Source: Propionibacteriales bacterium
Lineage (GTDB): Bacteria; Actinomycetota; Actinomycetes; Propionibacteriales; Nocardioidaceae
DNA: 64,000 bases
Direction of reading: 5' to 3'
NCBI GenBank assembly: GCA_026392415.1
Contig: JAPLCC010000059.1
Span: 1 to 64,000 of the forward strand
Shown: positions 16,267 through 24,567 of the stretch, piece by piece
Layout of the letters: each line of letters starts with the position of its first letter
Numbering within the stretch: the stretch's first letter is position 1
Notes under the pieces: generated by a model
Databases searched by the model: none
The model's input: only the letters and a program-made list of their open reading frames with translations
Told to the model about the DNA's origin: nothing
Position numbers and translations under genes: made by a program

Positions 16267-17850
16267 TCATGTCCATTCCGCCACCAGTCGTCCGATCGCG
16301 CGGGGCCGCTCGGCGCCCACGTCGTAGTGCATGGTCGAGATCACCGTGCCACCGTGCGACTCGACGACCTCGACGAGTCGTTCGAGCGACAGCGGGCGGA
16401 GCCCGAAGGCAGGGTCTCCCCCGCCGGTCCAGACGTCAGCATAGAGCCTGCCGCCGCCTCTCAAGGCGACCGCCGCGAACCGTCCGAGGGCGTCGCGACC
16501 CACCTTGTTGGTGGCGTCGAAGACGTGCCTGGCGAGGATCACGTTGGGGCCGGGAACCCGTGAGATCCGGGCGCTCTCCGAGAGTGTCGAGCGCCACTCA
16601 GTGAGGTTCAGGGACCGCGACTCGAAGGGCAGACCCTCCTCCTCCGCAGCCTTGACGGCACCCCGTGCGCCGCGCGGGACGAAGTCGTACGCGATGGCCT
16701 CGAAACCCTGCCGGGCGAACCACAACGCGTCGCGTCCACGACCGGCACCGACATCGAGCACCCGGGTGCCGGGTGCGACCTCGGCGGCCAGCACCCGCGC
16801 GAGGCCGGACGGCGTCGCGGGCGGCGGCGTCAGGGCCGTTCCGCCGAGCTTGCGCTCCCAGTCGCGTCGCCAGACCGACGATCCGCGGAACCAGGAGTTG
16901 AAGCGGTTGACGACCGTCTCCGGCGTCTCGAACTTGTACGCCGGGTCGGGCACGCGCCAGCTCGCGCCGTACATCGCCTCGAGCAGCTTCTCGGGACGAG
17001 CCGGGCACTGGAACTCGCGGCCCATCAGGGTGCAGGTGCCGAACGGGTACAGCCACTCGGTCTCGAAGGGGACGCCCACCTCACCGAGCAGGAAGAGCGT
17101 GCCGTGGTCGTGGAACCCGCCGAACAGGTCCAGTCCGCGCACCGATCCGTCGGCCTCGGCCACGTCGATCCGGAATGCCCCTCCGCTGTAGCGATGGGTC
17201 GCGAAGCCGCGGTCGACCACCTTGCGCTGGAGCTCGAACGATTCGCGCATCACATCGACCGGCGTCGTGTACGACGAGACGTACCCGAGGTCGGCGTCCG
17301 AGTCGTGTCCCAGGAACGTGCCCTCACGTACCGCGCCCAGCAGGGTGCCGTAGGCGGGGAAGGCCGCGATCCCGAGCTCCTCGAGCATCGCGACCACCTG
17401 ATCCATCGCGTCCAGCAGGGGCAGCAGCTGTTCCTCGCTGCGCACCGAGAACGTCGGGCTGAACCGGCCGGCCTTGTCGAGACTGATCTCGAGTCCGTCG
17501 CTGTTGACGAACTCGACCCGTCCGGTGCCGGCGCCGAAGGCGAGCTCACCGTCATGCAGGAGGTGGTCGCTGACGTGGTCGCGGACCGTGATCCGGCTCA
17601 GGCCGAGGAGATACTTGCGCATCCGGTCCGGCCAAGCCGCCAGACGCAGACCGTTGGACTGGCGCTCGGTGTCGCGGATCAGCCAGAAGGACCAGATCCG
17701 CCGGCCGTCGAAGAGCACGTCGACGACCCGGTCCTCGCCGCGCGCGGCGAGGACGATCCCGGCCTCGTCAACCGTGATGACCCGGGTGCCCCGGGCCGAC
17801 GCGACCAGTCCGCGCAGGACGGCGACGCCCTGCGCGGGCTTGGCTGCCAA
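16267..17850 (-). CDS. LicD-family nucleotidyltransferase-fold protein fused to class I methyltransferase
   Basis: About 527 residues with three parts. Residues 1-140 are a beta-rich region I do not recognise. Residues about 145-330 are LicD-like (AYGTLLGAVREG, then GHDSDADLGY), the fold that transfers phosphocholine or similar groups to teichoic acids and glycans. Residues about 360-527 are a SAM-dependent methyltransferase (VLDVGAGRGRDALWF). The frame in the ORF track runs on to 18264 as a shadow of the PLD gene. The start is unsure: TTG at 17850 lies just after the PLD stop. The fusion suggests transfer and methylation of one substituent. Confidence 0.8.
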   Translation of the reverse strand: MAAKPAQGVAVLRGLVASARGTRVITVDEAGIVLAARGEDRVVDVLFDGRRIWSFWLIRDTERQSNGLRLAAWPDRMRKYLLGLSRITVRDHVSDHLLHDGELAFGAGTGRVEFVNSDGLEISLDKAGRFSPTFSVRSEEQLLPLLDAMDQVVAMLEELGIAAFPAYGTLLGAVREGTFLGHDSDADLGYVSSYTTPVDVMRESFELQRKVVDRGFATHRYSGGAFRIDVAEADGSVRGLDLFGGFHDHGTLFLLGEVGVPFETEWLYPFGTCTLMGREFQCPARPEKLLEAMYGASWRVPDPAYKFETPETVVNRFNSWFRGSSVWRRDWERKLGGTALTPPPATPSGLARVLAAEVAPGTRVLDVGAGRGRDALWFARQGFEAIAYDFVPRGARGAVKAAEEEGLPFESRSLNLTEWRSTLSESARISRVPGPNVILARHVFDATNKVGRDALGRFAAVALRGGGRLYADVWTGGGDPAFGLRPLSLERLVEVVESHGGTVISTMHYDVGAERPRAIGRLVAEWT

Positions 17851-17855
17851 ATCGA

Positions 17856-19187
17856 TCAGTCCAGATCGACGTTGCGGTACGGGTCGACCGGGCCCTTGAT
17901 GAGCGAGGGCACGACTGCACGCGATCGCGGCGGGTTGTTGTACCAGTACTCGATGTGGTTCTGGTACTTCTCCGTGATGCCCTTGACGTTCTTGAACGTC
18001 GCAAAGTTCTCGTCGGACCCGGCGGAGTAGTCGGAGATGTTGGTTGAGCCGTTCATCGTCCAGTAGCGACCGACGCCGTCGACGCTGCCGTTGATCGTCC
18101 ACACCTTGAGGTGGAAGTAGCGGTCGAACTCCTTGTCGCCGTTGAAGTCCTGGACCACGTGCTTGATCGGCACGGGACCGCGACCGCCGGTGCCACGGAG
18201 GTACTGGTAGATGTCCTTGCCCATGATGGTGTAGGCGATCTTGATGTCGCAGCCTTCGTTCCACAGGCCGCGGATCAACTTCGCCACTCGCATGCCACGG
18301 GTGCCGCGGATGACGTCGGGAGCAGCACGGATCTTGGTGGTGCCCCAGTCGCCCTTGCAGGTGGTCGCCTTGAGGGCGATCTCGAGCGGGTCACGGCCGA
18401 CGTAGTAGTTGCCGACCTGCGGCGAGAAGAACATGTCGTAGGACGTGGACTCGAACTTGATCCACGGCTGCGCCGGACCCTTGTCGGCCCACATCTCCGA
18501 GAAGATCTTCATCATGAACGCGTGCAGGTCAGGCTTGTCGACGAACGTGTAGGTCTCGTTCCACTGGTTGGTGGCCGAGGCGAGGGTCAGGTTGGTGCCA
18601 CCCTCGATGACGACGTCCTTCGACGCGCCCGTCTGGGTGAACATGAAGTACTTCGCGTGGGCGGCGCCGGCCGTGTGGCGACGGCACGCGCCGACACAGA
18701 CCTTGATGTGGCTGCGACGCGACGACATGACCTTGGCGTTCCAGGCGGCGATGCCCCGCTTGAGCGTCACCCACGGCTTGTTGGGAACCTCGCGGCTGTA
18801 GTTGTCGTCGTCCATCAGGATCCAGAGCTTCACGCCGCGCCGCTGGGCGTCGAGAAGGTAGTCGACCGAGCGCGACCACATGATGTTCCACGACATCACC
18901 CGGATGACCGAGCCCTTGGGTGCGTTCTTGATCGCGGCGTGGATCTGGTTGAGGATCGCGTACTTCTGCGCGTTGGTGCCGAGCGGGTTGTTGAGCGTGA
19001 TCCCCGCACGCTGGCGGTACGCCGCCCGCGGGGTGATGGCGTCGTCGTCCTCGGCAGCCACCGATGTGGTGACGGAGCCGGCGACGGGCGCCTGCGCCGG
19101 TGCGGCCGCGGGTGCCTCGGCACGCGCAGGACCAGCAAGGACGGTCATGGATGCAATGACGGTGGCTACAACGACGATGCGACGCAC
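17856..19187 (-). CDS. Secreted phospholipase D-like protein
   Basis: A 443-residue exported protein with a clear signal peptide (IVVVATVIASMTVLAGPARA). Two PLD HKD-type motifs are visible: HAKYFMFTQTGASKDVVIEGGTN in the first half and HLKVWTI with GSTN in the second, so one polypeptide forms the full two-lobed active site. The family cleaves phosphodiesters of phospholipids or nucleic acids. The first half (LNQIHAAIKNAPKG) resembles the C-terminal part of the EEP protein at 10165. It is the first gene of the run that includes LicD-methyltransferase, the coiled-coil protein and the sulfotransferase. Confidence 0.85.
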   Translation of the reverse strand: MRRIVVVATVIASMTVLAGPARAEAPAAAPAQAPVAGSVTTSVAAEDDDAITPRAAYRQRAGITLNNPLGTNAQKYAILNQIHAAIKNAPKGSVIRVMSWNIMWSRSVDYLLDAQRRGVKLWILMDDDNYSREVPNKPWVTLKRGIAAWNAKVMSSRRSHIKVCVGACRRHTAGAAHAKYFMFTQTGASKDVVIEGGTNLTLASATNQWNETYTFVDKPDLHAFMMKIFSEMWADKGPAQPWIKFESTSYDMFFSPQVGNYYVGRDPLEIALKATTCKGDWGTTKIRAAPDVIRGTRGMRVAKLIRGLWNEGCDIKIAYTIMGKDIYQYLRGTGGRGPVPIKHVVQDFNGDKEFDRYFHLKVWTINGSVDGVGRYWTMNGSTNISDYSAGSDENFATFKNVKGITEKYQNHIEYWYNNPPRSRAVVPSLIKGPVDPYRNVDLD

Positions 19188-19336
19188 GCTGCGCTACCTC
19201 CCCAACGATCCAGTCGGTTTGAACGCACGCCAACCCCGGAGCCGACAAGCAGGAGCTGGATCAAGGCCCCTGCGCGTCTGGCAACGATAACGGACGAAGC
19301 CCCACGAACCGATTCGCCTCGACGCAAGACGTGGGC

Positions 19337-19750
19337 TCACCCGCGGCAGCGCGCCACGCTGTCGAGATACACGTCACTCTTGTAGATGTCCTCGGCCTGG
19401 GAGATGGTCCCGCCGCGGACAGCCCAGAACCGGTCGTCGTACTTCACGATGGCCTGGCCCGACGAGCAGCCCAGCCCGTCCGCCCGGACGTACTTCCTGT
19501 TCGCCACGCACCCCTTGTACCCGCCCGGGAGGGTCGCGTCAGCGGTCCAGATGTCGGCACACTTCGGCGCGTTCGCCGGGATCTTCGGCGTCGGCTTCTT
19601 GCTCGGCAGCGTCCGCGTGGGCTCGCTCGTGGCGCTGGTCGTCACGTCCGGCGCAGCGGAGGTCGGGTCGTCACTGGAGGACTTCCCGTCGTCGCCACAA
19701 CCCGCGAGGGCGAGGACCAGGACGACGGCAACAGCGAAGCGAGCACCCAT
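19337..19750 (-). CDS. Small lipoprotein of unknown function
   Basis: 137 residues. The N-terminus has a lipobox (LALAGC) and is followed by a Ser/Thr/Pro-rich linker of about 40 residues. The mature domain (about 75 residues) has four cysteines (APKCADIW, YKGCVANRK, LGCSSGQ, VARCRG) that could form two disulfides. I do not recognise the family. TAGACT six bases before the ATG suggests a leaderless message. It is divergent from the MgtE-like gene. Confidence 0.7.
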   Translation of the reverse strand: MGARFAVAVVLVLALAGCGDDGKSSSDDPTSAAPDVTTSATSEPTRTLPSKKPTPKIPANAPKCADIWTADATLPGGYKGCVANRKYVRADGLGCSSGQAIVKYDDRFWAVRGGTISQAEDIYKSDVYLDSVARCRG

Positions 19751-19756
19751 GGCGGG

Positions 19757-19762
19757 AGTCTA
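19757..19762 (-). promoter_or_regulatory. -10 box of leaderless promoter for small lipoprotein
   Basis: TAGACT on the minus strand ends six bases before the ATG at 19750. Confidence 0.5.
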
Positions 19763-19799
19763 GGGCGTGCGTCGTCCCTTCCCGAGGACGCGCGGACGG

Positions 19800-19805
19800 T
19801 AGCGT
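19800..19805 (+). promoter_or_regulatory. -10 box of leaderless promoter for MgtE-like gene
   Basis: TAGCGT ends seven bases before the GTG at 19813. Confidence 0.55.
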
Positions 19806-19812
19806 TCGGTCC

Positions 19813-21072
19813 GTGAGCACCACCCCGTCCCGCGTGTTCGCGGCCAGGCTGGTCGGTCTCCCGATCTTCGACCCCCAGGGCGACCAGGTCGGGAAGGTCC
19901 GAGACCTGGTCGTCACCATGCGCACTGAAGGCACCCAGCCCCGCGTCCTCGGCATGGTCGCCGAGGTGTTCGGGCGACGGCGGATCTTCGTGCCGATGAC
20001 CCGGGTCACCAACATCGACAACGAACACGTCTACACGACCGGCCTGCTCAACATGCGTCGCTTCGAGCAGCGCTCGACCGAGACCCTCGTGATGGGGCAG
20101 ATGCTCGACCGCACCGTCACGATCACCAGCTCGGGCATCGCCGGCACCGTCTACGACGTCGCGATGGAGCCGGCGCGGACCCGCGACTGGGTGCTCAGCC
20201 GGGTCGCGGTGCGCGAGCCGTCCAAGGGATTCCGTCGGCGCGGACAGACCCACGTCGTCGAGTGGCGCGACGTCGTCGGGCTCACCCGCACCGACGACCG
20301 CCAGGGCGCGACCCACCTCGTCGCCGCGCTCAACGAGATGCGTCCCGCCGACGCGGCGAGCCTGCTGCACGACCTGCCCTCGGATCGACGGACCGCCGTC
20401 GCGCTGGCGCTCGACGACGAGCGCCTCGCCGACATCCTCGAAGAGATGCCCGACTCCGACCAGGTCGAGATCCTCAAGGGCCTCGAGGCCGAACGCGCTG
20501 CCGACGTGCTCGAGGAGATGTCGCCCGACGACGCGGCGGACCTGGTGCGAGACCTCCCGCCGGAGACCGCCGAGATCCTGCTCCGGCTGATGGAACCCGA
20601 GGAGGCCGAGGACGTCCGGCGGCTGATGAAGTACGTCGAGAACACCGCCGGCGCGATGATGACGCCCGAGCCGGTGATCCTCGGCCCGGACGCCACGATC
20701 GCCGACGCCCTGGCCCATGTGCGCAATCCGGAGCTGACCCCCGCACTGGCCGCGCTGGTCTACGTCTGCCGTCCACCCCTGGAGGCACCGACCGGCCGGT
20801 TGCTGGGTGTCGCCCACATCCAGCGACTGCTGCGCGAGCCCCCCTCGACGCTGGTCGCGGGCGCGCTCGACGACTCCATGCAGTGGCTCAGCCCCGAGGC
20901 GACCATCGACGAGGTCGCGGCCCACCTGGCGACGTACAACCTGGTGGCGGCGCCGGTGACCGACGAGAACGGGCGTCTGATCGGTGCGGTCACCGTGGAC
21001 GACCTGCTCGACCACATGCTCCCCACCAACTGGCGTGACCGAGCGCCCCGCCCCGGAGGAACGGGCCGATGA
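19813..21072 (+). CDS. PRC-barrel / MgtE N-terminal / CBS domain protein without transport domain
   Basis: A 419-residue soluble protein. Residues about 1-150 look like PRC-barrel segments (LPIFDPQGDQVGKVRDLVV); about 165-275 are the helical MgtE N domain (PADAASLLHDLP, ADILEEMPDSDQVEIL, AADVLEEMSPDDAADL); about 275-405 are two CBS repeats (MMTPEPVILGPDATI, LVAAPVTDENGRLIGAV). The membrane pore of MgtE is absent, so it is a Mg2+-sensing or regulatory protein, not a transporter. It overlaps the DUF1003 gene by four bases (ATGA), a common pairing in actinobacteria. Confidence 0.88.
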   Translation: MSTTPSRVFAARLVGLPIFDPQGDQVGKVRDLVVTMRTEGTQPRVLGMVAEVFGRRRIFVPMTRVTNIDNEHVYTTGLLNMRRFEQRSTETLVMGQMLDRTVTITSSGIAGTVYDVAMEPARTRDWVLSRVAVREPSKGFRRRGQTHVVEWRDVVGLTRTDDRQGATHLVAALNEMRPADAASLLHDLPSDRRTAVALALDDERLADILEEMPDSDQVEILKGLEAERAADVLEEMSPDDAADLVRDLPPETAEILLRLMEPEEAEDVRRLMKYVENTAGAMMTPEPVILGPDATIADALAHVRNPELTPALAALVYVCRPPLEAPTGRLLGVAHIQRLLREPPSTLVAGALDDSMQWLSPEATIDEVAAHLATYNLVAAPVTDENGRLIGAVTVDDLLDHMLPTNWRDRAPRPGGTGR

Positions 21073-21614
21073 GCGAGGCCCGCCGCACCCGCGACCGGCT
21101 GGACACGCCCCGGGAGGAGCGCCGGCAGCTGGTCCGCCGACCGTCCTTCAACCGCGACGCCTTCGGGATCTTCGCCGAGCAGTTCGCCCGGTTCATGGGG
21201 ACGGCGACGTTCCTGATCTACATGACGTTGTTCGTCGTGGTGTGGGTGACCTGGAACCTGCTGCCGCTCGGCGAATGGCGTTGGGACAGCTACCCCTTCA
21301 TCTTCCTGACCCTCATGCTCAGCCTCCAAGCGTCGTACGCCGCCCCGCTGATCCTGTTGGCGCAGAACCGCCAGGAGGCCCGGGACCGGGTGATTGCCGA
21401 GCAGGACAGGCAGGCCGACGCGCGCGCCCACGCCGACATGGAATTCCTCGCCCGCGAGGTCGCCTCGCTCCGGATGTCGGTGGGCGAGGTCGCCACCCGC
21501 GACTTCCTGCGGTCCGAGCTTCGCTCCCTGCTCGCCGACCTCGACGAACGTGCCGAGGAGCGTGCCGAGTCTCACGAGGACCGCGGCGACCGGGCGCAAC
21601 CCCCGCCTCACTAG
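21069..21614 (+). CDS. DUF1003 membrane protein
   Basis: 181 residues with two membrane helices (TFLIYMTLFVVVWVTWNLL and FIFLTLMLSLQASYAAPLILL) and the DUF1003 signature FMGTATF ... ASYAAPLILLAQNRQ. The remainder is cytoplasmic and coiled-coil-like, with Arg/Glu/Asp repeats. Function is unknown; coupling to the MgtE-like regulator suggests the two form a membrane-bound module. Confidence 0.88.
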   Translation: MSEARRTRDRLDTPREERRQLVRRPSFNRDAFGIFAEQFARFMGTATFLIYMTLFVVVWVTWNLLPLGEWRWDSYPFIFLTLMLSLQASYAAPLILLAQNRQEARDRVIAEQDRQADARAHADMEFLAREVASLRMSVGEVATRDFLRSELRSLLADLDERAEERAESHEDRGDRAQPPPH

Positions 21615-21617
21615 ACT
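21612..21617 (+). promoter_or_regulatory. -10 box of leaderless promoter for mrp
   Basis: TAGACT begins with the TAG stop codon of the DUF1003 gene and ends eight bases before the GTG of mrp, so mrp may have its own promoter. Confidence 0.5.
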
Positions 21618-21625
21618 CGGGCGTT

Positions 21626-22810
21626 GTGAGCACCACGCAGCAGTCCCCGTCCGTCGAGCAGGTCATGACCGCGCTGAGCCGGGTCAACGACCCGGAGATC
21701 AAGCGACCGATCACCGAGCTCGGCATGGTCGAGAGCGTCGACATCGCCCCCGGCGACGGCGGCTCGGTCGTCACGGTCAACGCCCTCCTGACGGTGGCCG
21801 GCTGCCCGCTCAAGGACACCATCACCCGGGACGTGACCGCCGCGGTCACCGCACTGGAGGGCGTCACGCAGGTCGTCGTCAATCTCGGCGTCATGTCCGC
21901 CGACCAGCGATCGGGCCTGCACGAGACCCTGCGCGGCGGCGCGGCCGCCCGCGAGATCACCTTCGCCCAGCCCGGTTCGCTGACCAAGGTCTTCGCGATC
22001 GCGTCAGGAAAGGGCGGCGTCGGCAAGTCCTCCGTCACGGTCAACCTGGCCCTGGCGCTGGCCAAGGCCGGCCGCAAGGTCGGCATCGTCGATGCCGACA
22101 TCTACGGCCACTCGATTCCCGCGATGCTCGGCGTCGCCGACTCCCGGCCGACCCAGGTCGACGACCTGATCATGCCGGTCCCCACGGCCTCCGGCGTCTC
22201 GGTGATCTCGATCGGCATGCTCAAGCCGCGCCGCGACCAGGTCGTCGCCTGGCGCGGGCCGATGCTCGACCGGGCTCTGGTCCAGATGCTCGCGGACGTC
22301 TACTGGGGCGACCTCGACGTCCTGCTGCTCGACCTGCCCCCGGGCACCGGCGACGTCGCCATCTCGCTCGGCCAGCACCTCCCGGGTGCCGAGGTCGTCG
22401 TCGTGACCACGCCGCAGGAAGCCGCGGCCGAGGTCGCCGAGCGTGCCGGCACGATGGCGTCGATGATGCACCAGCGAGTGGTCGGCGTCGTCGAGAACAT
22501 GAGCTACCTCCCCTGCCCGCACTGCGAGCCCGAGGGCAAGGACCACCGGCTCGAGATCTTCGGCTCCGGCGGCGGCGATCGGGTCGCGGAAACCCTGTCG
22601 AAGCGTTTCGGGTACGACGTCCCCGTGCTGGGGCGCATCCCGATCGACATCTCGTTGCGCGAGGGCGGCGACGCCGGCAAGCCGATCGTCGAGTCCAACC
22701 CGACGGCGCCGGCCGCCGCGGCACTGAACGGCATCGCGGACCGCCTCGACGGCCGCGGCCGTGGTCTGGCCGGGCTGCAGCTCGGCCTCACGCCGAGCAA
22801 CAAGTTCTGA
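21626..22810 (+). CDS. mrp: Mrp/NBP35 family iron-sulfur cluster carrier ATPase
   Basis: A 394-residue cytosolic P-loop ATPase that carries Fe-S clusters to target apoproteins. An N-terminal DUF59 (MIP18-like) domain (VNDPEIKRPITELGM, with VAGCPLKDTI) precedes the ParA-type ATPase with deviant Walker A GKGGVGKSS, DADIYGHS, and the Fe-S-ligating CPHC pair after VENMSYLPC. Length and domain order match the family. The GTG at 21626 is chosen over the longer track frame because a -10 box precedes it and the conserved region starts just after. Confidence 0.92.
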   Translation: MSTTQQSPSVEQVMTALSRVNDPEIKRPITELGMVESVDIAPGDGGSVVTVNALLTVAGCPLKDTITRDVTAAVTALEGVTQVVVNLGVMSADQRSGLHETLRGGAAAREITFAQPGSLTKVFAIASGKGGVGKSSVTVNLALALAKAGRKVGIVDADIYGHSIPAMLGVADSRPTQVDDLIMPVPTASGVSVISIGMLKPRRDQVVAWRGPMLDRALVQMLADVYWGDLDVLLLDLPPGTGDVAISLGQHLPGAEVVVVTTPQEAAAEVAERAGTMASMMHQRVVGVVENMSYLPCPHCEPEGKDHRLEIFGSGGGDRVAETLSKRFGYDVPVLGRIPIDISLREGGDAGKPIVESNPTAPAAAALNGIADRLDGRGRGLAGLQLGLTPSNKF

Positions 22811-22854
22811 TCGACACGTACGCGGGCACTGGCACGGACTGAGGGGGTGGACAG

Positions 22855-23202
22855 GTGTTCGGAATCGGATTCGGCGAACTGGTCGTGATCGCCTTGCTCG
22901 CCGTGCTCGTCTTCGGCCCCGACAAGCTGCCCGAGCTGGCCCAGCAGGCCGGACGTTTCGTGCGTCAGCTGCGACACTTCGCCAACAACGCCCGCGACGA
23001 GCTGCGCTCCGAGCTCGGTCCCGAGTTCGCCGACCTGGAGCTCTCCGACCTGGACCCGCGCGCGATCGTCCGCAAGCACATCGCGGAGGCGATGGCCGAG
23101 CTGGACGACCTCGAGGACGCCGTTGCCGAGCGTCCCGGCCTCGCGGCCCAGCTCCCGCTCGAGGACGGCGAACGACCGCCATACGACCTCGACGCCACCT
23201 GA
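22855..23202 (+). CDS. tatB: Twin-arginine translocase subunit TatB
   Basis: 115 residues: one N-terminal membrane helix with the TatA/B features (FGIGFGELVVIALLAVLVFGPDKLP), an amphipathic helix, and an acidic tail. The Glu in the helix and the FGP hinge are typical of TatB; the length and acidic C-terminus distinguish it from TatA. It lies 44 bases after mrp. It forms the substrate receptor with TatC, which is not in the window. Confidence 0.88.
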   Translation: MFGIGFGELVVIALLAVLVFGPDKLPELAQQAGRFVRQLRHFANNARDELRSELGPEFADLELSDLDPRAIVRKHIAEAMAELDDLEDAVAERPGLAAQLPLEDGERPPYDLDAT

Positions 23203-23224
23203 CCTGCGCGCCGCCGAGATCGAG

Positions 23225-23761
23225 TCAGGCGCGCGACTGAGCCGCGGCCAGAGCGTCGAAGGACACCAGCAACGTGCGACGGTCCTCGCCCTCGACGAGT
23301 TCGCAGAAGTCACCACCGACGCGGCGCAGGACACCGTCGTGACGGCTGCCGTCGCGCAGGTGGAGCACACAGGCCTCCCCCGCCTCTGCGATCCGACGCA
23401 GGGCTGAGCCCAGACCCAGCCGGGTCAGCGGCGACCAGGCCACGTCCGGCACCGCGCGCACCGAGGCGCCCTCGACCGTGCCGACCGCGCTGAGATCGAC
23501 GACCCAGTCGCTGTCACCGGACGAGACGAGCAGCCAGCCCTCGGCCACCCGCTCGATCGTCCCGCTGACGGGACCGACACCGGCCACGCCGAGCGTGACC
23601 GTCGTGCCGATGGTGGCCATGAGTCGACTCGCCAGCGAGACCGCTTGGTACTCCGCCCGGCTCCGGTCGGCGACGTCGGCAGTGCGCTCCGAGGCGTGCA
23701 ACGCGCTCGCCTGGTCCTCGAGATCGTCGAACAGCGCGAAAAGATCGTCCTCCCAACCCAT
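23225..23761 (-). CDS. Hypothetical protein with two Sm-like beta-barrel repeats
   Basis: 178 residues (start ATG at 23761, MGWEDDLFALFDD; the track frame runs to 23875). No signal or membrane segment. After an acidic helical N-terminus of about 50 residues, two segments share the strand pattern of a small SH3/Sm-like barrel: VTLGVAGVGPVSGTIERVAEGWLLV and CVLHLRDGSRHDGVLRRVGGDFCELV. I know of no named family. It is convergent with tatB and divergent from the LysM gene. An RNA- or ligand-binding role would be speculation. Confidence 0.65.
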   Translation of the reverse strand: MGWEDDLFALFDDLEDQASALHASERTADVADRSRAEYQAVSLASRLMATIGTTVTLGVAGVGPVSGTIERVAEGWLLVSSGDSDWVVDLSAVGTVEGASVRAVPDVAWSPLTRLGLGSALRRIAEAGEACVLHLRDGSRHDGVLRRVGGDFCELVEGEDRRTLLVSFDALAAAQSRA

Positions 23762-23901
23762 GGCGCCCAGCCTTGCACGGCGCCTGCCGTTCGTTGCCAG
23801 CAGGGCCCCGCCCACACCTGATGGCCTGTGGACGACTGGTTGACTCGCATCACCGCTAGACCCATCCTGATGCAAACAGAAGCAAACGCAAGGATCTCGG
23901 G

Positions 23902-24549
23902 ATGAATCACGTTGCTGACGCCACCGCTGGGCACGTCCGCGGCGCGCTGCTCTGGGCGGCCGTCACCGCGGGTGCCGTGGCCCTGGGTCGGATCGCACTC
24001 ACGGGCGCCACCGGCCTGCTGCGGGCGCCCGGTCCCGACTTCGCGTCGTTGCTGGTCCAGATCTGCTCGGCAGTTGCCCTCGTCGCCCTCGCCGCCCTCT
24101 GGCTCCTGACGACCGACGTGGTGCGCGAGGTCCTCCGCCCTGCGGCCCGCGCAGCCACCGACGGTCGTCGACGCCCCGGGCCGGTGCGCACCCTGCTCCT
24201 CTCCGCGTGCGGAGTCGCGGCCCTGTCCACCACGACGACCGTTGCCGCGGTCGCCAGCGACGAGCCGCGCGCGCCCCTCAGCGCCGAAGTCCTCGACGGG
24301 CTCCCGCTGCCCGACCGGGCGACCGGCGCCGAACCGCCCGCGGCGCACCACCGGGCCGATTCGTCCGTGGTTCGGGTCCGCACCGGCGACACCTTGTGGG
24401 CGATCGCCGCCCGGTCGCTGGGTCCGGCCGCATCGCAGGCCGATGTGGCGTCGTACCTGCGCCGCATCCATGCCACCAACGCCACCGCGATCGGACCCGA
24501 CCCCGACCTGATCCACCCCGACCAGCAACTTCGCCTGCCACCGCACTGA
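23902..24549 (+). CDS. LysM-domain membrane protein
   Basis: 215 residues. Three hydrophobic segments in the first 125 residues (LLWAAVTAGAVALGRIAL, LVQICSAVALVALAALWLL, TLLLSACGVAAL) anchor it, and a C-terminal LysM motif (VVRVRTGDTLWAIAAR ... NPxx-like IGPDPDLIHPDQQLRLP) faces outward to bind peptidoglycan. SD AAGGA precedes the ATG. It is followed 18 bases later by the Rv3235-family gene. Confidence 0.85.
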   Translation: MNHVADATAGHVRGALLWAAVTAGAVALGRIALTGATGLLRAPGPDFASLLVQICSAVALVALAALWLLTTDVVREVLRPAARAATDGRRRPGPVRTLLLSACGVAALSTTTTVAAVASDEPRAPLSAEVLDGLPLPDRATGAEPPAAHHRADSSVVRVRTGDTLWAIAARSLGPAASQADVASYLRRIHATNATAIGPDPDLIHPDQQLRLPPH

Positions 24550-24567
24550 ACCCGTCCAGGAGGATCC

